64,000 nucleotides of DNA from Heliocidaris tuberculata (taxonomy: Eukaryota; Echinodermata; Echinoidea; Camarodonta; Echinometridae), in the NCBI GenBank assembly GCA_025618425.1, contig CM046844.1, forward strand, positions 13,765,580-13,829,579, given 5' to 3'. Within the stretch, counting starts at the first letter, position 1, and each line of letters begins with the position of its first letter. The notes beneath the pieces are model-generated. The model saw nothing but the letters and a program-made list of their open reading frames with translations. It did no database searches and was not told the DNA's origin. Of the stretch, positions 12,787 to 24,800 are shown piece by piece. The translations under genes and the position numbers were made by a program.

Positions 12787-14094
12787 TCAGAAGGGTAGTA
12801 CTCATTTTACTAAGAGTCCATCAACATCCTTCTGGACAATATGTTTTATACCTCTCAATTTCTTATAATGCCTTGGTTAGCCTAGCCTTGAGCTCTGAAA
12901 TATTATAATGCAGACTGTTACAAATTATATCATTGTGAAATGATTGCAATAAGCAGTTGACGGTTTTATAGAACACCTTTGATAAGTACAACTACAATTC
13001 ATCAGGCATCATTCCAAAATGGCCATGTACATGAAGGAATACTAAATGTTATTCATTTCTTTATTTGATATTCAGGAAAATAAAACATGACAATAACAGT
13101 TACTTTTCTGCCTTCAAATGATTATTTTTTTACTTTAACATCAAATTCCACATTCATAAAATATTGATAATCATCACATAGTACGTACATCATACAGCAC
13201 ATTCATCTAGTCATAAATTGATGAAACCAAAACACAATTATCAGACATGCATGTATTCCACAAGAGATCATCAATTCTGTCAATACTCAAAAACAGGTCG
13301 CTATTTGTTCAAATGTGCAATGTACACAACTTGAGTAAAGTGTGTCTATATGTACAAGAGAGACAGTCTGACAGATCAGAAATATTTATCAGACAAACAA
13401 AACAGATCACCAAGTACAAAGTTTCTTCCCATTATTCTTTTCCCTCAATGACATTAGAAGTCGGACACAGGGTCAGGTCTCTCTCTTAGGCTGCGTTCAT
13501 TAACATTTTTCAGCCTAGAAAACAGGGTTTGAACAAAACTACTGGGTCCCTGTAATTTTTCGCCTTCTCAAACACAGAAAAGGGTGCATCTTGAAACATG
13601 AAATCCATACGATATCTAACACAAATATTATAAAACTGATAGAGCTATTGCTTAGGTCACAAACAGTGCAAAGAGTCTGTGCTGCAAATTATCACATACA
13701 TGTACATGCAGGAGTGCTACATAACTCGATTCTGCTCCGAGAAAAGTTTCACAAACTGGGTAGAATACCATCAATGTGTGTTTCAAACTGACAATTTGAT
13801 CTGTTTCGTATTCCTGACTCTGACGTCAAAAGTGTTTGATGAACCCAGCGTTGGTACACATAGACAAAGAGGTGTAGACAGTGGTCTTTGAACCTGCAGA
13901 TCACAGGTTTTAAGTCAAGTTCAAGAACACTAGTGCTTTACCCAGGCATGGTATTGATCCCACATTTAGTCTACATCAACAGATCCCTCACACAGAAATT
14001 TAAGCTATACAGGTAGGTCTCCTAGTTCATCACCAGTATGCATGCAGTTAGTTAATAAATGCTTAGCAACAGAAGATATAACAGCATTAGATGT
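12787..14094. other. no gene supported
   Basis: AT-rich spacer. Short frames show no domain or splice support. Confidence 0.35.
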
Positions 14095-14158
14095 GAAACT
14101 GGTTAGTAGAGCAGCAGTCTCTTAATTTGGAGATCCCTGGTTCAATCCTGGTTAAGTC
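14095..14158 (+). mobile_element. tRNA-like sequence (SINE head or tRNA pseudogene)
   Basis: CTGGTTAGTAGAGCAGCAGT resembles an A-box region and CCTGGTTCAATCCTGG contains a B-box-type GTTCAATCC at normal spacing. No acceptor-stem pairing that would make a functional tRNA is visible. Confidence 0.4.
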
Positions 14159-14177
14159 AATGTGTTAGCTCCCTTTG

Positions 14178-14559
14178 TTAAAGTGTAACAACCACCTGAA
14201 AAAAGAATTTGTATACCGCTAGGAAGTATAAAATTTACCTCAAAGAACTTTATCTGAAATTCTATAGGTCAACAGTTTAGGAGTATGAAGGAAATAAAGG
14301 ATAACATGAAGGTGCTCGCGCGTAACCCAACTCGGAGGTTCGGTTACGTGTGAGCCCTTATCTTGGCGAGTGCGTACGGGTGCACTAAGTAGTCTACTCA
14401 CGAGTCGCTTTTATGCTTATACATGTAGAGAGTATAATTAAACTTGTAATATCTCTTAATAGAAGTGATATTCGAAGCCCATATTTAAAATATAGTATAG
14501 AATGACATGGAACCTCTAACATACAGAGTAAAATATTTTTTGGTGATTGGTACCTTTAA
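14178..14559. mobile_element. TTAA-flanked MITE family B, copy 2
   Basis: TTAAAGTGTAACAACCACC to GGTGATTGGTACCTTTAA, 382 bp, same internal core as the other copies. Confidence 0.85.
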
Positions 14560-15262
14560 AGCCTAAAATCCTTGATTACCAAGTCCCTCCAATAGAAGTG
14601 AAAGCCATACATCCACTGGTTCCTTACAAGAAAATACTTGCTTTCTTAACAGTCTGGTAAAATAAGCATCAACATCAACAATAAAGACTTCACTAAATCA
14701 CAATACTTAGAACTAGAATTCATTGGTCTGAAATCTGAGACTATGTGAAGCCAGTCAAAGGTGTATCATGTTCCCAGACTAAGTGTCAGGTGATCAAGTG
14801 GCACTTCTCACATGAATGACATAGGTCACATGACCCAGAGAGTTGTCAAACATCCGAGGGAACATAAATGATGCCATTTCAATGAACCCTGTCTCAGTCA
14901 CACATGGTAAAGCCGCTGTGCCCGATACCACTGCAATGGATCGAGCATCTCAAAGATTGATATAAAGGTTTTCTCAGTTCTGATAATGATGGAAAATGAA
15001 ATTTCACACATTCAAACTATAATTTACACTGTACTGTATGTTTAAAATCTCAAATACATATTTGACAAAAAGTTTTGGTACAAACTATAGCATAGCTGAG
15101 AATTAAGCAAAGGAACATAAGGAAATTTAGTGAAGTATCAGCGACACTTTCATGGTGGAGAAACTGAATTGTAGGTTTAGTTTTTCAGGGTTACACCATG
15201 TAATTCTTTCAAGGAATAAGAGCCCTGAAAAGGGCTGGTGAGCTCCGCTAAGAGCTCTGTGG

Positions 15263-15306
15263 TTCTCGACGTTTCGATCAGTATGCTCTGATCGTCATCA
15301 GGAGAA
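15263..15306 (-). ncRNA. hammerhead-ribozyme-like core, possibly from a Penelope-like element
   Basis: On the minus strand: TTCTC, CTGATGA, a C, GATCAG-AGCATA-CTGATC hairpin, GAAAC, GTC, GAGAA. CTGATGA, GAAA and the GTC cleavage triplet are the three conserved hammerhead blocks, in the right order, with TTCTC/GAGAA as an open stem I and a 6 bp stem II. Weak points: an extra C before stem II and almost no stem III, as in the minimal hammerheads known from some retroelements. Activity is untested. Confidence 0.4.
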
Positions 15307-17304
15307 TGATTAGAACACTGCCCAGTGGAGGCTATTTATTGCCTACGGACGTTTCGATAAGGAAATTGAGCTAAATAGTCCAAAAACATGTGAATAACAT
15401 GCAGTCTACATGTGGAAATGAAAATTGCATTTTTTAACTAATGTGATTTCAGGCAAGTTTTTTGGTAATTTTGCTCATTCAAACATCAAACAACCCATAT
15501 CTACTGCATAAAAAACAATTCAGAATAATTTCAAACCAGTTTCTCTCTAAAAAAGGAATTCCATTACCAGAACACAGGATTAGCTTTAACTTCATCTGAA
15601 GCCTCTGAAGCCTCTGTAGTGTGTACTACGACTAAGCATATTAGGGGCTCGATTTAACTTCAGAGCTGGATAAGGGGGGCAACAATTTATAACCTTCGAC
15701 ATTTTCATTCATCGACTTTTGCAGATTTTAAGCCCTCCAATTGTCTGTCGGAACCATGACGATTGACAATAGGAAGATTTGCTTTTGACTGAATCCACTC
15801 AATCATCCTCTGTTGTCTGTCAATATTCATTATCAGTTTTCCCGTCAAACGACCAATAGTGTAGTTGTCTTGTACTTTTCACCCCCTTCCTTCATTTTCT
15901 ATCCACGCTACACTATCTCGCTCTATTCTCCTATGTCCTAATCTTACCCATTTTTCTCCCCTTCTACCTCTGCCCCTGATTGCAAAAATCGACTTACACT
16001 CATAGAGCTTATATCTTGCCATTACAGACTTTTTAATAAACAATGATTAAACTTTTCTTTGCTTTATAACTTCTTTTCTTTTGAGGTCTTACTCAGTAAA
16101 CTTCCACACATCACCATTAAGCCCTTCAGAAAAAGCTGAAAAGCACACAGATCAAAGCTTTCCAGGTACATTTGGGAACTTTGTGAGAAAACAATTTTCC
16201 AGATTACTTCCAGAGTCAGAGAGCAAACAAAAAACACAAGCAGGGAGAAGAAAACCAGATAATAGGACACTGCATACAATTTTAAAAGGTGGGAAATTTG
16301 ACAAATCAGAGATAAGAAGTGATTTAAAACATGCTTTCTTTATTCCTAAAACACAAGTAAAAATAAGAACTGTCTTTCATAAAAACACTAGAATGTCAAA
16401 AAAAGTTCACCTTTTCATAAAAATGTTTCATTTATCTGTTGGACTGAAATATACATGGAAATCTTACAACTTCAACAAAGGTGGCATTATGGGGGCTTGT
16501 TGTATTTTTCCTACGTCCAAAACGGACAAAAATATACAAAGAGAACTATACAAAACTGAGATTTAGGCTGTATGTACACATGCATGCTGTTCCCTAAGCC
16601 AGCATTCATGAAGCTTCTCTCCTTCAAAATTATCAAACAACACTGGACTTCTGACATATCTCACTGTGCCAACGGTGGTTCCCTCGCTACCAAAACGCTA
16701 GCTACAACAAACCCAGCAGTGAGTTGTGGGTCAAAAGTACAACTGGCATTACATCTCTAAATCCAGTCAGTACATATGTTATGGGTAAAGGCACTTGACA
16801 AGCTGCGGTATTACTACACAGATGCCTGTCAAGTCTATCTCAATGTCCATTGACAGTACGACTGCACATGTGAATATGGACTGGTGATGAATGGGTAGAA
16901 CAGAGTGAGGAAGACGGACACAGGCATGTAGATCGACAATTAGGCAAAAGGGATGGGTCAAAGCTTTCATATATCCTCTAATAAACTACGGAAGAAGAAT
17001 TGAATTATTCAGGGGTTTGAAAAATACAAAACCTCGCACAAGCTAATCAGGAGAGAGTGCCAAAGTCTGCAAAATCTTGAGAACTTGACTTGCATCGGAA
17101 ATTCTGAATTATGTAAAATGTAAGCAAACCACAATTTTTAAAAGTGTCTATTCCAACTGAAATAGACAATCTTTACTTTCAATATTTTTTAAAACCTTTT
17201 TCTTATCTACATAATTCCCACTTTTGAAAAGGGATGACAATTTAATAGAATAAAAAGCACAAAACTGAATAACCATGGACCCGACACTATTATTAAAGCC
17301 ACCC
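15307..17304. other. no gene supported
   Basis: Contains the longest chance frame of the left half (16081-16566, plus, 161 codons, lysine-rich, no domain or signal). Neither its start context nor splice signals support it. AT-rich spacer otherwise. Confidence 0.35.
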
Positions 17305-17720
17305 TTAACCCATTCGTGACAGGAATTATTTAAGGAGTAAATTGATCACATTTTGTTCTTCAAATTGGCAACAGTAATATTTTTCTTTTAGTGCTACATG
17401 GTTCTAACAAAATGCAATGTCTTTGAAAACAATATACATCATTAGAAACTTAGTCGAAAAGTTGAAAAAATTGCCAATTTTGATAAAAAATAGTGATTTT
17501 GAACCTCTCGATGTGTTGCCAATTTAAGGATTATGAAGCTTATTCTCATTTTTGAAATTCCTGGCATCAAACGCAATATGGTCAGGCAACAAAAATGGAC
17601 ACAATGTGTGTAGAAATTTTTGCTCATTCTACTCATGCATCTGGTATATTTTTTAAGGCTCTGAATCAAAAGTTATTGATCCAAACCACAAAATGTGGTC
17701 AATTGTCTTGAAAGGGTTAA
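17305..17720. mobile_element. TTAA-flanked MITE family A, copy 2
   Basis: From TTAACCCATTCGTGACAGG to CTTGAAAGGGTTAA, 416 bp, closely matching copies at 4231 and 33660. Confidence 0.85.
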
Positions 17721-20268
17721 ACTTTTAATATACATGTAATCTTGGCATCAACCCAATCACAACCAACGCCCTGTATCTTTGACAAAATAAATCGTGGAAA
17801 ACATTTCATATCTACATGTATCACCTTGTATGCAATCAGTCATAAGTAAACAAGTTAATATAAAAGAACCATACATTTCTACAAGTCTGTATGAATTGTA
17901 TAGGGCCTATACTGAGAAAGAGAGCAAGCCCATGAAGTATCATGTTAGCCCTACTGCTAGTTCCATCTTGGATAATGTTATCCTGACTGGAATACAAAGG
18001 TATTTTGATTGATAACCAGCAGGGGAGGTTAGCGAACCTCTCATTACCAAGATAAAGATAATTCCAGGCAACTGCTTAATGCATTAGGGAGATTTCCCCC
18101 TGTCAAGAAATGTTGTATGATAGGTATTGCACATCCGCTCGCAGTCTGTCCAGATCTTGTGTAGATTGCATCCAACAGCTTACATGCACTGTATATTATA
18201 GGGGGTGTCTCTAACCATGGACCTACATGTACTTCGTAATAGGTCCATGCTTCAACTGACCACATCAAGTCCTCTATGCATTCATCACAATACATTTGTA
18301 GATGTTCTTCTTTTGTTCATTATTTCATTTTATTAAGTGACTAAGGATTTGTTCCTAAAAAATGAAATAAGATTCATATAGAATGAAATGATGTATGCCT
18401 ACAGTAAATTTAATCAATGAAGAAATAGATCTCTCTGATAGAGAGGGTGTCAAAAGCATGTACTCAATAATATATCTACATGTAGGGTACGGGTAAATAG
18501 TTTCTTCATGGAAAATATATTAATTTTTTCAGTACAGAGTACAGAACAAATGGAAGAGGTGCTTGCAAGGTACAGGCAAATCACCGTGGTCAATTTGTGT
18601 TTGATCTATCACAACTTTAAAACCTCATAACTTTCTTATCCTGTATTGTATTTTCCTCAAACTTCCACAGATCTGTTTCACTCATTTTCATTCTTTTATG
18701 GAAGCCAACTTGATGCCACAAGTTTAAAAGTAGTGCATCAGTGCAAGACTTGAAGAAGGTCAACAAGTTATTATTTTGGAAGCGGGGATCAAGACATCAC
18801 AGCGCCCGCTTATTGCAGTTATGAGAAGGAACAAATCACTTATTCATGGTGTACTTTCAAGGCTCTGCTATCATCATCACCTTAAATTAATAATTTCACT
18901 TTTTAAGAAAGTTGCACTTTCTAGAGTAGTTTGGGGTGAAAATCATCATGGTGTTTATCTGACACTGTCCTTAATGTAAATGAATTATGTCATTTCACCT
19001 TCAGCATAGACTAGACTATCTTCGCATTTCTTACTACCTACACCATGTATCGTGCTTGGAACTCCCTTTCCTTGAACGTTAAATCCAGCTCATCAGCTAG
19101 AAACTTTCAAAAGAACTCGAAAACCTTCCAGATGAAGAAGGCATACCATTAATGTAAAGATAGTTATTTGAAATAAGTTGCTCTTTATATTGCACTGTTT
19201 CTTTGATAATGTTAATGTATGTCTGTTTCCATGATGCTTGTTCGTTCTTAATCATAGTTTTCGTTTATTTGTAACATTTGTTATGCTTTTCATTTATTGT
19301 GCACCTAGGAGGCCTCTTTCAGGCAGATTTGTGCAAAAAAGTACAAAATATTATCATCTGTTGAGACAGATGGATGTAAAGGTATATGAGTTAACACCCT
19401 TCTTATGCTCTCAGCAGACAATATATTTTATAGATTGTTCTATGAATTTTTCTTTCCTCTAATGCAACAATACTAAAAACCATATGTTGACCTCTTGGTG
19501 ACCCTTATGAAATGTTGACAAATAACTTACTTATTGAGAACAACTAAGAGTAACAAAGTACATTGAATGAAATTGAAAAGTAGACAAAACACAGAGTAAT
19601 ATTTTGGTAAGGTTTATGTTATTTGAAGTTCAGTCAGGAGTCTATTATTATAACATACTCGATATCTATACGCTGTTGTATTTTGACAATTGAAGTATAA
19701 ATAGGTAGGGCTATCTCTTTTCCTTATAGTCAAAATAAATTTCCTTTTTTGCAAGCTATTCACATTTATTCTAAAGCAATTTGATTTGAAGATTTAGGCT
19801 TATACTGGAAAACAAGCACTACTTTTTTTTCCTTTTGTACAAAATAATATACAGGGCATGTAGCCTAAAGGTACATATAGGCTTTACATGTTATATAACC
19901 TTGTACTTAGAGTCATTTCAGGGCCATTGACAATGTCAGCACTGACAAAAGAGCTTGATTGATACAAAGTCTAAATAAAATCTCTACCTAAACAAACTCT
20001 CTAATCACATTCAGCAATTATACCAACATTAAATGATTAGCCACCTGCACCTACATTGTATAACCTATACAATATAGACTATATTTGCAGACACACTTCT
20101 TGTATCAAAAAAGTACATGTACATGTACATACATGTATAGGTCTATATAACACATCTGCGGCAAACCAGAAAAATTAATATGAGTTTGTACCCTTCTGGG
20201 TCTTAACAGATGAACTACCATACAGTTGACCTCTATATATGAAGATGTCTGAGAGACTTCTAAATTTG
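17721..20268. other. no gene supported; one LINE C-terminal remnant
   Basis: AT-rich spacer. A plus-strand frame at about 19042-19155 reads YRAWNSLSLNVKSSSSARNF then QKNSKTFQMKKAYH and stop, which resembles the C-terminus of a LINE ORF2 (WNSL motif). The rest shows no feature. Confidence 0.4.
19042..19155 (+). pseudogene. LINE ORF2 C-terminal fragment
   Basis: About 37 codons with the conserved aromatic-WNSL motif followed by N-V-K and S-A-R-N-F spacing and a final lysine-rich segment before TAA. No upstream reverse transcriptase sequence is recognisable. Confidence 0.4.
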
Positions 20269-20638
20269 TTAAAGTGTATCAATCACCTGAAAAAGTAATT
20301 TGTGTACAGCTAGAAAGTATAAAATCAACCTCAAAGAACTTTGTCTGGTATTCTGTAAGTCAACAATTAATGAGTATGAAGGAAATAAAGGATAACATGA
20401 AAATGCTCGTGCAGAACCGACCTCAGAGTTTGGTTCCACGCGAGCCTTTATTTTGGCGAGCACGTGCAGGAGCGTCGAGTAGTCTACTCATGAGTCGCTT
20501 TTAAGCTTATAGAGAGTGCAATTAAAATTACAATATCTCTTGAATTAATATTTGAAGCCCATATTTTGAATATAGTATAACGACATGCAACCTCTAACAT
20601 ACAGAGCAAAATTATTTTTGGTGATTGGTACCCTTTAA
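20269..20638. mobile_element. TTAA-flanked MITE family B, copy 3
   Basis: Starts TTAAAGTGTATCAATCACC and ends GGTGATTGGTACCCTTTAA, with an internal GGTTCCACGCGAGCC..ATTTTGGCGAGC core shared with the other two copies. 370 bp. Confidence 0.85.
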
Positions 20639-21259
20639 GTCTTTTTTATTACGAGATTAAATTTATTGTGAAATGAAGTCTCACTTTGTTCAAATCTAAT
20701 CAAATATGTACAGTGTAGGCCTAACTTTATAATTCTGGCCATCACGTTTAATATCTCTATAACTCAAATTTAAGAATATAAAATGGCTTTGTGATTGTAA
20801 AACTTGGTCAAATAAGAAATCTAAAAGAAACAATGGATCAGTATCTGGCTGATTTTGAGAGTTTTTCTACTTTTTTCCTGTTTTTTAAAAAAAAAATTTC
20901 TTCAGGACTATCAAATACATTTTTATTTTTAATGTTCGTAAAGGCATTATCTTTAGTTTATGCTTGTGAAGAAGCAACGGACAAGAAAAGTGTCTTTTTT
21001 GCTAAAGACTAAGTTGCACTTTTGTATCTTCTTCAATTGTCACTGGCTGTGATAATATTTACATATCACACCAACCTCACAAAGTCTCAGACATTTGCTG
21101 AAGTAATACCATCTCAGTGGGGTTCATGGATTCCCAAACATTTTCTTTGACAATATTATCAGAAGGCATTCATGCTGCCCTGCAACAAGCACACCAAAGA
21201 ATGAATGAAGTGTAGACCTACATCACTGATTTGCTTTTCCCCACAGGGCCAGCAGTAGT

Positions 21260-21657
21260 ATAGGCTTCTTTCCACTTGCAAAATTTTGCTTAGTCCTTTA
21301 CTATCAGTGGGGCTAAACGAGGATTTAGCCTTACCGATAGCACGGGACTAAGCTTACATGTACATGTAGCCCACTTTCTGTTCACATTGCATTTTACCAA
21401 AGTGGGCTAACTCCACAACAGATAGTACAGGATTATTTTAGCCCCAGTGGTAAAAAGCAGGGTTAGTCCCACAAAAGGTGGGGCTAAATGTAAAAAGGTG
21501 GGGCTAAATGTGAAAAGGTGGGGCTAAGCACTCTGGCTAGGGAGATAGTACAGGACTAAAACTGCAAATGAGAACAGCAATAAAAATAGTCCGGGTTAAG
21601 GATAGTCCGGGGCTAAGGATAGTACAGGGCGAAACAAATCAAGTGTAAAAAGCCTAA
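21260..21657. mobile_element. MITE with TAGGCTT.TTT.CACTTG inverted ends and internal short tandem
   Basis: The left end TAGGCTTCTTTCCACTTG and right end CAAGTGTAAAAAGCCTA are inverted repeats, and the inner parts (GCTTAGTCCTTTACTATC against GATAGTACAGGGCGAAAC) extend them. The core has three 19 bp tandem units AAAAGGTGGGGCTAAATGT (21473-21535) and repeated GGATAGT(C/A)C.GGG words. Confidence 0.65.
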
Positions 21658-21675
21658 GAATCTACCAGGCTTACT

Positions 21676-21890
21676 TTTTTTCAAAGTTTCAAGTTTTTCT
21701 TTTTTTCCACAAACATATATATTTTACAATTTTTTTTTAAACAGTACATATGAAAATTAAGAACAGGAAAATAATTTATATGAATTGGAACATAGATATA
21801 ACAGGACATCATCCAATGGACTTACACTGATGGCTATAACTGGTATAATGTAAATATTGTAATTGTAAAGGAAAACAGAAGTGGAGGAGT
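21676..21890 (-). mobile_element. 3' end of a retrotransposon, copy 1
   Basis: Shares its ordered motifs with 47453-47665 in the same orientation. Starts immediately after the MITE at 21260-21657. No coding part remains. Confidence 0.45.
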
Positions 21891-24800
21891 CTGCAAGCAA
21901 GGCTTGTATTTTATAGACCACTGTTTGGAAAAAAAGTAAAAATAGTTAAGTCCTTACATTAAAAGAAAAAAAAAAGTGCTAATTTGAGCAATATTAGCAA
22001 GTTTTTTTTAAAGAAGAAAGACAAAAACAAGCTTACATGTACATATCTTTTTATTAGGGACAAGAACAATGTTCATTCAAAAAACAGGGAGAAGCAACAA
22101 AATATCGTCAGCTGAGTGACAAAAGGGTGTTATTGTGAAGCATCTTCACTTGTGAAGATAGTGGATGGCATTTGGAATAAGATGATAACTTTACAAAAGT
22201 GTATGTGTAACTGTTAAAGCCCTCCCGGCTCTGAGCAGACTATCTGTACGAATAAATGTCTGCATACAAAATGTAGGCATTCTTAAATGTCTGCATTCAT
22301 CTATGCAAATACAAAAAGGAGATATATTCCTTTTGTAAATTAGCAGTTATCCAACCTTGATACGGACAAGTTGATGAAAATATCTTCACACAGTTCACGG
22401 TTAATGGGTTCAGTGGAACCTTTATAATGGGCCTGTTAAAAATTATGAATTCTCACATCTGTGATTTGTTGATGGACGTGTGGTTCTACATTAGTCTGGA
22501 ATGACAAAGACCAGTTGACAGATTGGATGGCAGAGTATGAAAGGTTTGCATTAGCTGCTCCCGACCGACTGTGTTCATTGCAGAATGAGATGGCATTTTA
22601 CATCGCAATTCAACTCAAAACTTGACATTACAAAAAGGCTTTCAAAGACTTGACAGCTCCCATTTCAACTTTAGGTGGTTTGAAATTTGAATGCAAACAT
22701 TCAGCCTTTGTCAACACATGCAAGTTGGGAGAGGGAGATGGGCTACATGATGTACAGAAAATAGAAGAGATGACAAAAGCCAGTAAAGTTCAATCACATA
22801 ACTTATTTTTAAACATGATGATGACAACTTAGGCTACTTGCAACATCCCCCCCCCCCCCCAATCCTTCTCTGCCCTAGAGAGTGAATTGAAGTCCACAAT
22901 ATAAAATGGATGCACAAGAGTGTTTTGGTTTTTCAAATGCCATACATGTATATAATGAAAGTTACTGATCAAAGAAATAGAGCTTCACCTTACAATGAAG
23001 ACTTCAAATGATGCTCAATCAAATGCATGAAGACAGCAAAGGACTCAGGTTAGACGACAGAAAGGGGTCTGAATATAGATTATGAAGTAGACCATACAAA
23101 ACACAAAAAGGGATAATTAATGGCCTAATTTGACCATGAGATACAGTGTAACAGCTTCTGTTGACCACATCCTATGGCTATACTGCTAGGAGAACTTCCT
23201 CTCTCCTACAAAGGCCTGGTCAAGGGGGGTATTGTCCAGTCAAAATCACCTAACTGGAACATTTTCTATTAATTATGTAATAGATTATAATCTTTCCAGC
23301 TTTTATTCTATTGAAAAAGCCTTTTATGATTTATCTATCATCACCAACATCTTCACTTATTGACTTCTTCTTTTTCATACAAATAGGAGTAGAATTAATA
23401 GGAATGGTTTTAAAAGGTGAGGTATACCACTTACTCCCACTGATATCTGTGTAAACAAAACACAATTGTCAGATTTGTAACACTCATATTCTATTTCTTT
23501 GACTAATGAAGAGCAACATATCAACAATTTGCAGAAAAAATACCAAGCTTGTGTCATCTGGAGTTTAGTAATAAGAATTTGAAGATTGATTTATTTCACC
23601 TAGGCCCCACTTCTCTTTTTCAAACCCCTATCAAATATTTACCAGGGAGAGTGATTATTTTTCAATCACTTTTCAAGCAAAATTATCAAATAAATCAATT
23701 TCATAGATCAATGATTTTCTTTTTAAATTGTGACTTTAATCACTATTGATTTCACTTGCCAATCACGATTATTACTAATAAGATTTCATATGAAGTTAGA
23801 AAGAAGAATAGACTAATCCAACTACTGTAACACTTGCAATCATTGTATGCTTGGCCTTTTGACCTGCATTATTATAAATCTGTACTTTCAAACCCTAATT
23901 CAATCTGGCAGCATGCAGAGTGAGTGAGAGCCCCTTTTTTCTATCTCCAAATCCTTCAGTCCTACTCAGCCTTGCCCCTTACAAGTAACCCATAAAATTG
24001 TCAGACCCATTATATTGTACAGGAAATACCCAACAATTTATTTCAGAAGTAGACAGATTTATTATTGCAAAGGACCATTAATATTTCTCCATTACCCACT
24101 GGCACTGTGTTTCAGCATTACATGTACTTGGATACATAATTTGTTCAAAATTATTATAAGAATTGTGCTTCACATGAAATTACTAGAATGAAAATGTGAA
24201 AGGTCACCAAAGAACAGATTTGAGACTTTGAGTCGTGTTGAAAATGTTGCTTTAGCTTGTTTATGAATGGGTCACCTGTAACTAGACAGCCCCTCTACTG
24301 AAGAGAGATTGTCTCAAAAATCTTGATTGGAACTTGGAATTAGTGAAAAGTCTTTGACTTTTAAGTGGAAAGGGGGTAAAATATGAAAATTAATTCACAC
24401 AGATTCATTTGTTGGAAGGGGGAGAGAGCTGAGCAGGGGTCATAAGTTTATGACTTTAACTAGAAAATGGATAAAATACAGACTAAACTAGATTGATCTG
24501 ATGACAGAGGGATGGTCAGAGAATTTGCACTAACGGGTCAAACAGATTTATGATTATATTTTACAAGAACTCTTTCTGCAAGTGAACATTCGCAGGTCTA
24601 CTCAAGAGGTCATGTATCATTGTGAGAGATACAGAGGGCTGGGGACTCCTGCTCCCAATCTAATGGCAAAAAGTGTATTTTCCTGATTTAGGTCAGAAGA
24701 CAGAGCATCTCCCATAACATCTCACTGTCTGGAAAAGATTCATATTTCTGAAACTGACCGATAACAAGTTCAATTCACATTTTGAGCGTAGGCCTACACT

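Noticed and set aside
14095..14158. Functional tRNA gene
   Set aside because: A- and B-box-like words are present, but I cannot pair an acceptor stem or a proper anticodon arm. Treated as a SINE head or pseudogene.
16081..16566. 161-codon plus-strand frame
   Set aside because: Length is unusual for the region but composition is lysine-rich and AT-driven, with no domain, signal or splice support. Kept only as a note in the spacer entry.
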